In this document: positions 1 to 12,100 of the stretch, piece after piece
How positions within the stretch are numbered: position 1 is the first letter of the stretch
Layout of the letters: every line of letters starts with the position of its first letter
Assembly (NCBI GenBank): GCA_963978545.1
Contig: OZ021731.1
Location: forward strand, 26,426,093 to 26,490,092
Direction of reading: 5' to 3'
Length of the DNA: 64,000 nt
Source: Linyphia triangularis
Lineage: Eukaryota > Arthropoda > Arachnida > Araneae > Linyphiidae
The notes under the pieces: model-generated
What the model was told of the DNA's origin: nothing
What the model saw: only the letters and a program-made list of their open reading frames with translations
Database searches by the model: none
Made by a program: the position numbers and the translations under genes

Positions 1-3000
1 ACAAGGAAGATGACATGGCTGAACAGTGCATGGTTCAAAGCATTTTTTGGTGCACTTACTATGAACACATTTTCGTTCACAATTTTTTTCGCAGATACTA
101 CATGTGCGATAGCAACTATTTATGCATTTCGTGTCGTGTAAGCAAGATAATAAACAATTTTGTTTGCAAGGAAGACAAGGACTTCCACAGTACCCTTGAC
201 ATCCATGACCACATTCCAGCCTTTTATCGCATTTCTCATTACAATGATTGTGGATTCCGATGTCAGAGCACGATCGACAATTACCGGTACAAACATGGCC
301 ACACGTCAGCAATTGACCGCAAGAATTTGAACAAAAAGATAAAATTTCACTTGAATTTATTGAATCTAAATTTAAATAACATGGTATGAGGACAGTGTGT
401 CCACAAGGACTAAAAATAGGAACTGTCTCATTGCATACGACATGGTTTAAATCTTCGGACTTGTGGCATAATACATACGCTTTATGACCACAAGAAAGAT
501 CAACTAGAATTGATGCCCTGCAGTTGTATGTTGATGAATCTGTGCTGCATGGTAATTGCGCTTCGTGTTTACAAGGGAGAATTTTTGTCACCTTTTCGGC
601 ACACAAAGCAACGGTTGTGCCATCTTTGCTTGATCTAGCAGGATGACCACAATCTAAATTTATAGTATGCTTTTTTCTCTTGCAAGGCTCAAAGCATAGA
701 CGAGAACACTTCTTAGTTCCAGTGACATATTTCTCGCACGGAAAATTACATTGGAATTGAATATGTTCCGGGTCATCATAGTGACATCTTCGAGAACAAT
801 GATGACCACACGACAACTCAATCCCACACACGTCGTTGCAACCTTGACTCAATAACTTCTGAATATCCGATGGGTTTTCAACAGGAATCCCTCTCATGTG
901 TTTGCTACACACTAGCGGCAGTTTGGGTCCGATCATATCTTGAGATTCAAGTTTTCTGACGATACTCCTCCACAAAGGACTTCGTAAAGAATAAGAGGAG
1001 AAATTTCCCAAACAAAACAAGCCTTTTCTAGCACGGGATAAGGCTACGCAAACTCGGTTATTATCTTTTAAAAATCCAATCGAACCAGATATATTACTCC
1101 TTACGAATGAAACTAAAACGATGTCGTTTTCCTCCCCTTGATAGTTATCGACAGTGGTTACAAATATAGGTAGCTCCATTTCATCTAAAAAGTTTTGAAT
1201 AAGTGGTACTTGAGCTGTGTAAGTGGCCAAAATTGTAATTTGGTCTTCAGAGTATGCATTAATAGTTAGGTATTTTGCCAAAAGTGCAACCATCTTAGCT
1301 TCATAGTCATTAGAGGAACTAGTACTAGAAGATGGAAGGCTTTCAGCTTTATTGTGGTTCAAGAAGAACACACTGTATTTAACGCCTTTAACATCTTCAT
1401 ATTTATAAACATTTTCATAATTTTTGAGTTCAAGATATAATTCATCATGAATGAGCAATTCCGCAATGCATGGTTTCATACGATGTTGAGAAACTAAAGT
1501 AGCCGATGGAGCATTGTTTTGAAAAAGTCTTTCAAACATTGAAATTTTTAAATTATACACTTCAGCTAGTTCATTGTCGGCTGGAATAGGTCGCAACTGT
1601 TTGTGATCACCAATAAGAATAAGATGTTGAATTGAGGGTAAAAGGGACGAAATCATATGAGATTCCAACACAGCAGCAGCTTCTTCAACAAGCAAGATTT
1701 TAGAATTAATGAAGCGTAAAAGACTTTTAAATTTTGCTGCACCAGTAGTAGTAACACCAATAACATGCGTTTTCTGTAATATCTCCACTGCTACAGGTTC
1801 AGGATATCGCCCATAGTAAGTCCTTCTAAGTCTTCTATATTCTACTTTTGCGTCATCTAAATTTTTTAGTAATTTTGATAAACACCTTTCTCTCCAAACA
1901 AAAAACAGCTCGAACCTTTTTGTTGTATTCAAAGACCACAACTTGAAATTAGGGACAGATTCTGCTATTTCTAAATTCTTCAGTCTTTTAAACCTACTTT
2001 TACACTCCTCATACAGTTTACTGGTCTTAGAACAACATAGCCATTCGAGGACACTCGTTGCCAAATATTGGCTATTAGTCTCAGAACCAGCCCGCAATTG
2101 ATCTTTATCTTTCGAATCAATAATCTCATTCAAAGCACTATCAGTTAAATATTCATCTCTACACATACAAAACGTTTTATAAAGCTTATTAAGTTTCCTG
2201 GACACAAGTTTAATTTCTTTTGAATACGGATCAAAATCGCATGTTGGCCGGGTTTTCAATAATTCAGGAACAAACTGTTTCAAATGATTTAAAGATGTTC
2301 TCATCGTATTGTCATTTTTACATACGCTCGGGTAATTCTTGTATGCAGCCATCAAGTTGTCAAGTGAATGTGGGTTGACAACATTGCTTTTACTTTGACT
2401 GCCAAGTCTAACGACGTTTTCTGTATACTTAAGAACATGCGTCAGGAACTGGTCTAGCGCATGATTGCTAAGGCAGCAAATAACTATCGGAGTGAGAGGC
2501 ACGTTTTGCAACAGTGCTTTTACTATCTTAACTCCTATAAAGGTCTTACCAGTACCTGGAGGACCTTGAATCACGGAAACCTTCTTGGTGAGTGCTAACT
2601 GAAATGCTTTGAACTGTTGATCATCCATTTCAAGTTCTGTTGCACTAGGCCATTCGTCATATTTTAAAGGATCCAACTTTTTGCAATGACACGAAATTGT
2701 GCTTTTAATTGTACCTTCGTGATGTTTGTTAAGAGACTTTGATATATTATCATCGGGCATTTTGTGCGGTTGACAATGTATCAAATTCTTCATATCGTTA
2801 CTTTTTTCACCAATGGTTCCATTAACTGGAGAGTCTAGTCTATTACCATAGCCATCGCACTGCTCATGCAAACAATACTTTATGCCCTTCAAAGAGTTCG
2901 AATTCACCAAGTACTCTGGTTCAGGGTTTTCGAAATCAAAGTAAACCAGAATGTCCGATAAGGGTAGAGAACTTTCATTGAATTGTTTAACAGCACTAAG

Positions 3001-4125
3001 AACATGTCTATAGCATTCAAAATAGGCATTTGTTTCAAACATGCGATAGTTAACCCCGGTTTCTAAAATTTCATCACAGCTATCCTCTACCATGATTTTA
3101 GCTTCGTAATCTGTGCTCTTGCTTTCAGACGATCTGGGTCGCTCATTAACTATTGCAAATGCGACTGAGTTATAATTATCCTTCGTAAGGCACACTAAAT
3201 TACCCGTCATCAAAACTTCCTTTTTAGACCAATCAACCAATTTGTTTGTTTTAATTTTTATCTCGTAGATAATCCCTTCGGGTTTGTATACAGGTGGAAA
3301 TTCTACTTGTACTTCATACGCTAAAGCAACAGATTTGTTGGTTTCGCTTGGATTGGTATGTTGTGCAATACATTTTCTAAACATGCGAAGCATGTCTTCG
3401 CGCATGAGGCGAAAGTGCACGCTCAAATAGTGTTCAACGCTGTTGTAAGGACCATCGATTTTATTGCGGGGCATATCAGGAACTACACAATTTATGACGT
3501 CAATATCTTTTGGCATGATGGACAATTGACGAAAAGGCGAACTTTTACCATCATCTACATCATTTGCAAAAGAAACTCCACAATCATCGACAAGTTTCTT
3601 CAACTTGTCATACTCGTACTTGGTGGTTCGAAAATTTCTCACTCTTTTGTTTTGCATTTCGTTAAGAATATTCTGCAATTCAGGGTAAGCAACATCAATA
3701 ATTTGCTGTGTATTGTGCTGTTTCTGCCGCATCATAGTTTTTAAAACAATAATGTACTTTGTGGTGAATCCTGCCAAGTCGATAGCCTGTCCGCAACCTA
3801 TACATTCGTTTATCAAGAAAAGAACATCTTGGAATAGGAATTTCTCGCAACTGGAGATCATACTTAGAAATTTATTCACCTTTCCAAAGTAATTGCCATC
3901 TCTCACAGTGCATACTCGATATATAATTTCCATAATGCATTCAAAAGTCCCGAAATCCATTGCGTTATTTCTTGCGCAATATTCTTGGTTTCTTAAAAAA
4001 GGACCAAAACCGAAACTTGTTTTATTCAAGGTGAATAATAACTCGTCATCGCTTTTGTTCAACAGCTGAAACATATCTTGTTTCGTCAAACGGTGAATGC
4101 CTTGCTTTTTTACAGGTAGAGACAT
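1..4125 (-). CDS. ZNFX1: ZNFX1-like NFX1-type zinc finger SF1 helicase, copy A (C-terminus outside window)
   Basis: The frame stays open from the ATG at 4125 to base 1 (1375 codons) and runs off the left edge, so the C-terminus is not seen. In order it has an N-terminal helical region (residues 1 to about 430), a linker, an SF1/UPF1-type helicase core with Walker A GPPGTGKT at 521-528, VEEAAA in motif II near 813-818, GDHKQLRP at 839-846 and ALSRAR at 1028-1033, then Cys/His-rich NFX1-type zinc fingers from about residue 1090 to the edge. These motifs and the zinc-finger cysteines all fall in one frame, so I see no break. About two thirds of residues match copy B by eye. Family members bind RNA and act in dsRNA sensing or small-RNA inheritance; the role of this copy is inferred. 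Copy B follows on the same strand 5 kb upstream, indicating tandem duplication. The symbol denotes family, not orthology. Confidence 0.93.
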   Translation of the reverse strand, partial: MSLPVKKQGIHRLTKQDMFQLLNKSDDELLFTLNKTSFGFGPFLRNQEYCARNNAMDFGTFECIMEIIYRVCTVRDGNYFGKVNKFLSMISSCEKFLFQDVLFLINECIGCGQAIDLAGFTTKYIIVLKTMMRQKQHNTQQIIDVAYPELQNILNEMQNKRVRNFRTTKYEYDKLKKLVDDCGVSFANDVDDGKSSPFRQLSIMPKDIDVINCVVPDMPRNKIDGPYNSVEHYLSVHFRLMREDMLRMFRKCIAQHTNPSETNKSVALAYEVQVEFPPVYKPEGIIYEIKIKTNKLVDWSKKEVLMTGNLVCLTKDNYNSVAFAIVNERPRSSESKSTDYEAKIMVEDSCDEILETGVNYRMFETNAYFECYRHVLSAVKQFNESSLPLSDILVYFDFENPEPEYLVNSNSLKGIKYCLHEQCDGYGNRLDSPVNGTIGEKSNDMKNLIHCQPHKMPDDNISKSLNKHHEGTIKSTISCHCKKLDPLKYDEWPSATELEMDDQQFKAFQLALTKKVSVIQGPPGTGKTFIGVKIVKALLQNVPLTPIVICCLSNHALDQFLTHVLKYTENVVRLGSQSKSNVVNPHSLDNLMAAYKNYPSVCKNDNTMRTSLNHLKQFVPELLKTRPTCDFDPYSKEIKLVSRKLNKLYKTFCMCRDEYLTDSALNEIIDSKDKDQLRAGSETNSQYLATSVLEWLCCSKTSKLYEECKSRFKRLKNLEIAESVPNFKLWSLNTTKRFELFFVWRERCLSKLLKNLDDAKVEYRRLRRTYYGRYPEPVAVEILQKTHVIGVTTTGAAKFKSLLRFINSKILLVEEAAAVLESHMISSLLPSIQHLILIGDHKQLRPIPADNELAEVYNLKISMFERLFQNNAPSATLVSQHRMKPCIAELLIHDELYLELKNYENVYKYEDVKGVKYSVFFLNHNKAESLPSSSTSSSNDYEAKMVALLAKYLTINAYSEDQITILATYTAQVPLIQNFLDEMELPIFVTTVDNYQGEENDIVLVSFVRSNISGSIGFLKDNNRVCVALSRARKGLFCLGNFSSYSLRSPLWRSIVRKLESQDMIGPKLPLVCSKHMRGIPVENPSDIQKLLSQGCNDVCGIELSCGHHCSRRCHYDDPEHIQFQCNFPCEKYVTGTKKCSRLCFEPCKRKKHTINLDCGHPARSSKDGTTVALCAEKVTKILPCKHEAQLPCSTDSSTYNCRASILVDLSCGHKAYVLCHKSEDLNHVVCNETVPIFSPCGHTVLIPCYLNLDSINSSEILSFCSNSCGQLLTCGHVCTGNCRSCSDIGIHNHCNEKCDKRLECGHGCQGYCGSPCLPCKQNCLLSCLHDTKCINSCYRTCSICEKNCERKCVHSKCTKKCFEPCTVQPCHLPC

Positions 4126-4163
4126 TTTCCAGAGAAATAAATTAATACACCGAAGCTTTTTCT
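4126..4163 (-). other. 5' leader of ZNFX1 copy A with 3' splice acceptor
   Basis: Read on the minus strand, a T-rich tract ends in TTTTTACAG (4162-4170), followed by 36 bases of leader and then the ATG at 4125. Copy B has the same arrangement. This suggests that coding starts at the beginning of an internal exon and that an untranslated first exon lies further upstream. I could not identify that first exon. Confidence 0.5.
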
Positions 4164-4747
4164 GTAAAAACAAATAAAACAGTTAAACTTATATAATAAT
4201 ATCTGTGATGTAAAGTTTAATTCAAACATGTTCATAAAATTTAGTGCTTTTCTACTCGACTAATTATTTTACCCCAAGACTCGATATGAAGAAGCCTTAT
4301 TAGCATGTTTCATTATAATTATGAGCCAAATTGGCAATAAATATTACGTCACTGATGACGCAATATTAATTGCAAACTTGGCTAACTTTTAAAAGATGAA
4401 AGATCTTGGCGCCAGAAAGACGAATCGTCTGCAGCCACCTTAATTGAAAATTAAAGAGTGGTGGGTTACCAGATAAAAAAGGATGTACGTTTTTCAGGAA
4501 GTTATGACGTATTTGGCCTTTGATTTAGTCCAACTCATTCAAAGTCGTTTTTTCAATATTTTTGACCTGGCAGACCAGTAAATTTGAGATCGATCATTTC
4601 TCTACATTTTATTAAAAAAAAAAAAATGATGTTCGATGAGGTGCCTAAACTTGCAGTTAGACAATTTTTTCGGATTTCAATGAAGTACCCGAGTGGCTGG
4701 AAAAGTTTTTGTCTTTTGAATTTTCCATTGTAACATGATTGCTAACT
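4164..4747. other. Intergenic, upstream of ZNFX1 copy A
   Basis: AT-rich, with no convincing gene. A less AT-rich patch at about 4400-4445 contains small palindromes (TTGGCGCC and GACGAATCGTC). It could belong to a promoter or untranslated exon of copy A, but nothing in the sequence proves it. Confidence 0.4.
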
Positions 4748-4995
4748 CTATACTAAACTTCAACTTAACTAGACATCACTTAGACGGTAGATCGTCACAG
4801 TGCTCATAGGTATTTAATCCATTTTGGCGGAGTGAAGAGATAATTCTCGCCAAACCTTAGTAGCCTTTTGTTCTCTATAGGGTTGTGGTTTGGCGAACAT
4901 TATGCTTTCACGCCGCCAAAATGGATTAAATACCTATGAGCACTGTGACGATCTACCGTCTAAGTGATGTCTAGTTAAGTTGAAGTTTAGTATAG
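4748..4995. repeat. Long near-perfect inverted repeat (foldback/MITE-like)
   Basis: The arms 4748-4830 and 4913-4995 are reverse complements over 83 bases with no mismatch seen. Pairing resumes inside the spacer (4846-4856 with 4887-4897), leaving a loop of roughly 30 bases. The whole 248-base segment would fold into one long hairpin. The outer edge may reach 4738, since TTGCT there pairs with AGCAA at 4994-4998 if a 4-base bulge is allowed. No clear target-site duplication is visible and there is no coding capacity. Confidence 0.85.
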
Positions 4996-5089
4996 CAAAG
5001 TTTACTAAAACCTTATAGGATTACACATTGGGTGAACTATATATATACTGACAGAACTTATCAGTCCCGTCATTTTTATTCTAATTGTA

Positions 5090-6359
5090 CCGTAAAATGG
5101 GGTGAATCGGAACACTTTTCAACTTTCAAAGTAATAATCGCTTGTAATAAGATCGTTAAGGAACATATTTTTGACATAGAAACTTGGGTCTGACCTTCTT
5201 CTTTAAAAATCAACCCAAAAATTTTTGTAGAAACTAGGACTTTAATTTATTTTGAATTTTTTCATGGTGTTCCGATTCACTCCGCAGAAAGGGGTGAATC
5301 GGAACACTCGTTACAATTTATGTCTGATCTTATTTAAATGTTTACAGGGTGGCCAAAAACAAATAATAATGCATTGTGGTAAATAGGAACACAAAATTAT
5401 CATTAAAAGATCATTTAATATGGCGGATAAAATTTGTGTTTGTCAATTATTGTCAAAACAAATCATATGTTTGAAAGCGTATCAACTCTTATATAACTCA
5501 CCTAAATAGTCGTTAAAATTAAAAATACTTTTTAATCTACTTTATGTTTGCGTGTCGTATGTATGACTGCAAATTCTTTAAAATATCTTGAGAAAGGAAA
5601 AAAGCATCCTCATTTGTTTCAGAAAATTTCTTCGTTCATAAGCGCTTTTTGTAAAACACACTTATATAGCAATCATCTTGTGGGTGTAAAACCTTTCTCA
5701 CACAGTCTTCATACTACATTTTTCCATATAACATAAAGATAACGAAGTCATTTAGAGAAAAAACCACTGGAACAATCGGGTTTTCTGCCATGCGGAAACT
5801 AGGCTCCTCTTCTGACATTTATTCAAGCCTGCAATCTTGATTACTGTCTTGACGTGAGTAATTAGACTCTTCTTCAGTCGTTGAATCTTGTGTGGAACAT
5901 AATCTTGCCAAAAAAAGCTTTTTAATATCACTTTTCAGGTGTTCCGATTCACCCCGCAAATCTCAAAATCGAGACGAGGCAAAACATAAAAATTCGTAAA
6001 ATAAAAAGTTTTTAAAACCAAGTTAAATTAAGTATGGCATGCTGTTGTGGATGTTTATACTTATCTAAAAATATATTAGTTAAGTCTGTAACTGGTGCAT
6101 GTTATTAATTAAGGGATAAGTTTTGGAGAGGTTAAAACTCATTGTATTGTATGCACTCTGTTTCAGATTTTTTTTTAAATAAAGGACAGTGTTGAAAACC
6201 CTACAAAACATGTTCCAAGATTAAAAACATGTTAACCAAATGAAAAATATTTATATAATTAATTAAACTGCTTTATTTGTGTGAAATAATAATTTCTTTG
6301 TAATTTCATGAAGTTTCGTTCCGATTCACCACGCTGTTCCTATTCACCCCATTTTACGG
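5090..6359. mobile_element. TA-flanked non-autonomous DNA transposon, family 1, copy 1
   Basis: The termini are inverted repeats starting CCGTAAAATGGGGTGAAT, flanked on both sides by the dinucleotide TA (5088-5089 and 6360-6361), as expected for Tc1/mariner/pogo-type insertion. Inside, GGGGTGAATCGGAAC-like motifs recur in both orientations near 5099, 5271, 5290, 5941, 6319 and 6335. No transposase frame is recognisable; the short frame at 5548-5736 resembles nothing I know. A rearranged inverted copy lies at 34606-36515. Confidence 0.8.
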
Positions 6360-6621
6360 TACTGAATAAATTCATACGCTTTGAGACGAATCCACTTCTA
6401 TGAAGATCCTTCAATTGTTGGATTGCAGCACAAACTTATTTCTCCATATATGTAAACACATGGACAATTTTTAATCTTCTAGGCATCCATCTTAATCGAA
6501 TATACTTGTTTGTAGAAAGTTTCCAAAAAGAAATAAGCTTTTGCTTCATTAAAAAAACTAAAGAACGAACTTAGTAGAAGTGAGTTTCAAAGTCCCAAAG
6601 GGTCTTAAAGCGTTTAATTAA
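6360..6621. other. Spacer between mobile elements
   Basis: AT-rich sequence without a recognised feature. It ends in TTAA, which is the left target site of the next foldback element. Confidence 0.5.
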
Positions 6622-7346
6622 GGGCTTTGTCTACTTTGGATGCATGAAAAAAGAAAAAAAAAAAAAGAAAAAAAAGAAAGAAAAAAAAAAGGGGGAAAAA
6701 AAAGCTTTTTTTTTTTTTTTTTAAGAATACTGTTTATGTTTATTGATATAAAACTTGTTAAGCTTAACAAAAACATTCGTAAATTACAAAATATATATAT
6801 ATTGATTTTAATCACTTTTTTAGTGTGAAAATGTCAGGTAAACAGGAGTCCTCAAAAAGTAAGTAGGTGTGCGCTGTGGAAAAAATCTGAACAACGGCCC
6901 ATCTGAAACAAAAACTTGATGGTTTTAGGTTTAGTGCGACAATGGCTATATACTGTACCTCTAATATTAATTTATATGCAAAAATAACAAAATGGCGGAC
7001 CAAAAAAAAAAATTGACAACGGGTTTTGCAAAAAAAAAAAAATATTAAAAATATGCAATAATTCTGGTACGGGATATAGCGATAAGTGTATAGAATATGT
7101 GGTTAAAATTTCATAAGGATCAGTTCAGTAGTTTCCGAGATCTTTTCATCAGTTCAACCTTTTGAGGACTCCGGTTTACCTGGCATTTTCACACTAATAA
7201 AGTGGTTAAAATCAATATTATTTCTTTCTTTGTAATTTAAGAATGTTTTTGTTAAAGCCTAACAAGTTTGATATCGATAAACATAACAGTATTCTTTTTT
7301 AAGTAAAAAAAAAAAATTTTTTTAATGTATCCAAAGTAGACAGCCT
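6622..7346. mobile_element. 725 bp foldback element with TTAA flanks (foldback family, copy 1)
   Basis: TTAA occurs at both edges (6618-6621 and 7347-7350). Terminal inverted repeats start (G)GGCT..GTCTACTTTGGAT, and the arms extend inward for about 240 bases with indels, including a second well-matched block (6828-6857 against 7160-7190). The left arm contains a long A-rich then T-rich tract. TTAA flanks suggest piggyBac- or Kolobok-type mobilisation. Short frames here arise from the low-complexity tracts. The element at 19348-20073 has nearly the same length and shares central phrases. Confidence 0.75.
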
Positions 7347-7350
7347 TTAA

Positions 7351-9121
7351 TATAGTACAATGAGAAAACCGACTGGACTTGCAAGTTCCGTCAGTAAATA
7401 AAGATTTAAGAGCCGAGATTAAAGATTGGTTGTATTGGATGCTTTCAGGCACACAAGTAAATATCAGGATTTCTAAGAATGTGTGTGGTTATGAAAAAGA
7501 TTAAGATTTTCTAAGAATTTTAGTATTTATAGCACAATGATAAAGTGTGTATCAGAGACAAAATTCAATGTCTAGAGGGGTATTACTATGTTCTAGGTAT
7601 AACGTTCAAATTTAGTCCTTTCTGAGAAGTTTGGAAGTCGAGCAAAGATAGTAAATAAATAAAATTCTTTCCAATATCTATTAAAAGAAACACTTTAACA
7701 AAAGGAAATGTTTGGATATATTTTTTACTAATAAATTTGTGATTCTCATTCAGAAGGTGATAAAAATACATGACCCTGAAGAACTCATATTATTTTATTT
7801 TTACTTTTTTTACACAACATTTTTAAAAATAAAAATACAAAATATTTCAAACATATAAGTTGTTTTTTTCCGATTTGAATTAAATCCAACAAAAATCTTT
7901 AGAATATAAAATACTAGGAAATAATATACAGAGGTACTCCCAAACTTTTTGCTATTAGATACAATGCACCAGTATAAATTGGAAAAATTTTTCGAAATAA
8001 GGTACTACTAATTATAAAAAGATATTGATTTTCAAGGATAATTTATTTTTAAAATTAAAGAATTTAAATTTTTATACGGCAAAATGTATGACAAAAGGGG
8101 CAATTATAAAAGCGTTCCCGAGATCAAATCAGATAATTAAAAAACTAACACTTTTATCTTCAGAAATAGCCAAATTACAATGATTTTAAAATTGAGTGAG
8201 AATCATTAAGAAACTTACTAGTAGCATGTCATAAGATGCGTTTCGATACCAGCTGTTACATATAATTAACTCTTTATAATTACTTAGATCAGAAACCTAC
8301 AACGATTTGGTGAGCATATTTCATTATCACATAAACCAATCTAAAATAGTACAAATAATGATTTTGAAGGCTTTGTATTTTGGTTATATTTAAAGATAAT
8401 GTTGATATTTATAAATATATATTTTTGGTATAATGCGATATAATTTCAGGAACACTTTGACTTATTTTTCTTCAAGGGTGTAGTACCTTATTGAGAATTG
8501 TTTCAATTTCTATTGATGTTTTAGGTTTAATATAACAAAAGAAACAAAGCCTGTTCCTATCGTTTGGGAACATCTAGCATATTAACAAAACATAATTAAT
8601 AACATTTCAGAATGGTACATAAAGGATCCGACTATTTTGTTGAACGACACAATGACCATTTTACAGACACATTTATACAGATACTTCGGCATGGCGATTT
8701 TTAAGTAAACAATTACTATTAATTGAAAATGACAAATTATTTTTAAATTATGTATATATCAGAGGTAAAATCCAATGTTCCGAGGCATTCAACTCGAATA
8801 GGTACTGCATAGAAAGTAAAGTTAGAATATGTATGCTTATCATTTTGATTTTGAAAAATATCAAACATAATTTTTTAAGAAATTTAAAAATAGACAATAT
8901 ATCATAAACAAAAACACATTTTTAATACAGCAAAAAATAGCCAAGTCCTGGGATGCCTCTTGCAACAGGTCTTGGGCTCCCTTCCAAAAAATAATTAAGA
9001 TACAGCAAGACAGCTAAGATGTAGGATTTCAATTTTAATATAAAGATATATCAGAAAATGTTCCTTAATAAAATGGTAAAATATTCCAGAATATCTCAAT
9101 GAAGCATTTTCATGCACCATT
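7351..9121. other. 3' flank of ZNFX1 copy B, no gene seen
   Basis: AT-rich DNA downstream of the copy B stop codon. On the minus strand an ATTAAA (9034-9039) lies about 85 bases past the stop and an AATAAA near 8042-8047; either could be a poly(A) signal. No other gene or clear repeat was recognised. Confidence 0.45.
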
Positions 9122-12100
9122 TTAAAGAACACTATCTGAAGACCAAATAAAATTACTCTTAAGCCCTTCCACTGCTTTCTCTATTTCATTCAGCTGCTGG
9201 AAGCTAGCGCACTCCAAGTGATTGGAAATCCATAAAAGCAGTGTTTCAAAGCGAGTTTGCAAAGCAGCGCTCGATTCCGACACCTCCATACTCTTCAGCT
9301 TCTTGTTAATACGCATAAGCTCCATAAGGAACCTCAGACAATTATCTAACACACACAGAAGGGCAGAAGTTGGCTTATCTCTATCCAGAATGTCAGTTAT
9401 TTCTTGATGCACTCCTAGGAACTCCGCAGGAACTATCATGTCAGAACTAACCATCGAATTTAAAAGGTAGCTGACATTTTCTACTTCATAAGAATTGTCG
9501 TTCGACGAGAGGACAACTTTCTTGGCTTTTAGTAGCTGCTCTTTGTAACGCAGGCTTTTTGTTATCGGCTTTTTACATTCAGGGCAATCTGGCCACAAAA
9601 AGCAATCCAAACATTCATCAATATGTCTGTTTAAGGTGTCAATCACGATGACATGATCACAGTCATCAAGCTGGACGTAGAAATCATTTTCAGAAGGCGA
9701 TGATAAATCGCTTGCATGGCAAATGCGACACAAGTAAGGACATGTGTCACCACAAAGTCCAATGCATTTATGACCACAAGGAAGTTTTTCATTGCAAGGA
9801 AGAGGGCACGGCTGAACAGAGCATGGCTCAAAACATTTATTAGTGCATGCCCCATGATCACATCTTCTTTCGCATGGCTTTTCACAATTATTACAAGGCC
9901 GATAACAGCTATTTATACATTTCCTATCGTGTGAACATGATAACAAGCATTTTTTCTTGCATGGAACACAAGGACTTTTACAAAATCCACTACATACATG
10001 ACCACAGTTCAACCTTTCTTCGCACTTCTCAGTGCAAAGCGCGTGAATTCCTATGTCAGCGCACCAACGACAATTTCCTGTACAAACGTGACCACAATTC
10101 AGTAACTGATCGCAAGAATTTCTACAGAAAGCAAGAAGTTCGTCTGGATCCAATTTTAAAAAACACTCTACTTCGACAGTGTGTCCGCAGGGGCTCGCAC
10201 GAGGAGTTAAGTCATTGCATATGACGTGGTTTAAATCCTTTGATTTATGACACATCACATTCTTTTTGTGTCCACAAGGAAGAACAATAGGAACTGATGC
10301 TGTACACTTGTATGTTAACACATCAGTGCTACACGGTAAAGTATCTATGTGATTACAAGGAAGCTTTCTCTGAACTTCTTCATCACAAAAAGAAATTATC
10401 GTGTTATCTTTTTTTAATCTAGCAGGATGGCCACAAGCAAGTTCAACTGCAAGCTTTTTTGATCTTTTACATCTCTGAAAACACATACGGGAACACTTTT
10501 TAGTTTCACTAATATATTTCTCACATGGCATGGGGCATTGATATCGAATGTGATCTGGGTCATTATAATGACACTTTCTAGAACAAACATGACCACATGG
10601 CAGCTGAAAACCACACGTATTATCGCAACCTCGTCTCATTAACTCATCTATATCCTCAGGATTTTCAACAAGGGTCTCTTTGCCATGCTTGCTACACGTA
10701 AGAGGCAATTTGGGTCCGATCATGTCTTGAGCTTCTAGTTTGCTTATAATACTCTGCCACAAAGGACTACGAGCCGAATAGGAAGAAAAATTACCCAAGC
10801 AAAACATGCCTTTTCTCGCACGCGACAAAGCCACGCACACTCGGTTATTTTCCTTTAAGAAGCCAATTAAACCAGATTTGTTACTCCTCACAAATGAGAC
10901 TAGAATTATATCATTTTCTTCCCCTTGATAGTTGTCGACAGTAGTAACAGACACAGACAGATTCTCATCTTTTAAATAATTTTGAATAAGTGGTACTTGA
11001 GCTGCATAAGTGGCCAAAATAGTAATCTGATCTTCAGAGTACGACATAAAAGTAAAATATTTAGCCAAAAGAGCAATCATGTTAGCCTCATAGTCATTGG
11101 AGGCACTTGTACCGGAAGACATAGCACTTTCAGCTTTATTGTGGTTTAAGAAAAATACACTGGATTTAACACCATTAATATCTTCATATTTATAAACATT
11201 TTCGTAGCTTTTGAGATCTTGATACAAATCTTCTTGAATAAGTAACTCTGCAATACATGGTTTCATACGATGTTGAGAAATTAAAGTAGCCAATGGAGCA
11301 TTGTTTTGAAAAAGTCTTTCAAACATTGAAATTTTTAAATTATACACTTCAGCTAGTTCGTGATTAGCTGGAAGAGGTCTCAACTGTTTATGGTCACCAA
11401 TAAGTATAAGATGCTGGGTTGTGGGTAACAGAGAAGAAATAATATGAGATTCCAAAACTTCAGCAGCTTCTTCAACCACTAGTATTCTAGCACCTGCGAA
11501 ACGTAAAAGTTTTCTGTATTTTGCCGCACCAGTAGTAGTTACGCCAATGACATGGGATTTCCTTAAAATTTCAACCTTAATTGGATCAGGTAATTTTCCA
11601 TTATAAGTATTTTTTAGCCTCTCGTACTCTTCTCTAGACTCGTTTATCATTTTGCGTAATAATAACAAACACTTTTTTCTCCAAACGAAGAACTTTTCAA
11701 ATCTTTTTGTTAGATCTAAGGACCACAAATTTTGTTCAGGGACATTATCAGCTGTTACTAAAGTCTCCATCCTTTGGAATCTTTTATCACATTGTGCATA
11801 CAATTCATTTTCACTGGAACAACATAGCCATTCAAGCACACTGCTACTTAGATGTTGGCTGAGAATCTTGCTTCCGGTTCTTAATTGATCTTTTGGATCC
11901 ATACCAATCATTTCATTTAAAGCAGTATCCTCCAGATATTTATCTTTACAATTGTAAAACCTTATATAGAGTCTATTTATCTCATCGGAAGTATACTTTA
12001 AATCTCTAAAACGCTGATCGTAATCAGGTGTCGTCTTCGAATTCAATAATTCAGGAACAAATGACGTCAGATGATTCAAAGATTCTTTCATGGTATAATC

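Noticed and set aside
6618..6828. Frames rich in Lys or Phe on both strands
   Set aside because: Translations of A-rich and T-rich tracts in the left arm of a foldback element.
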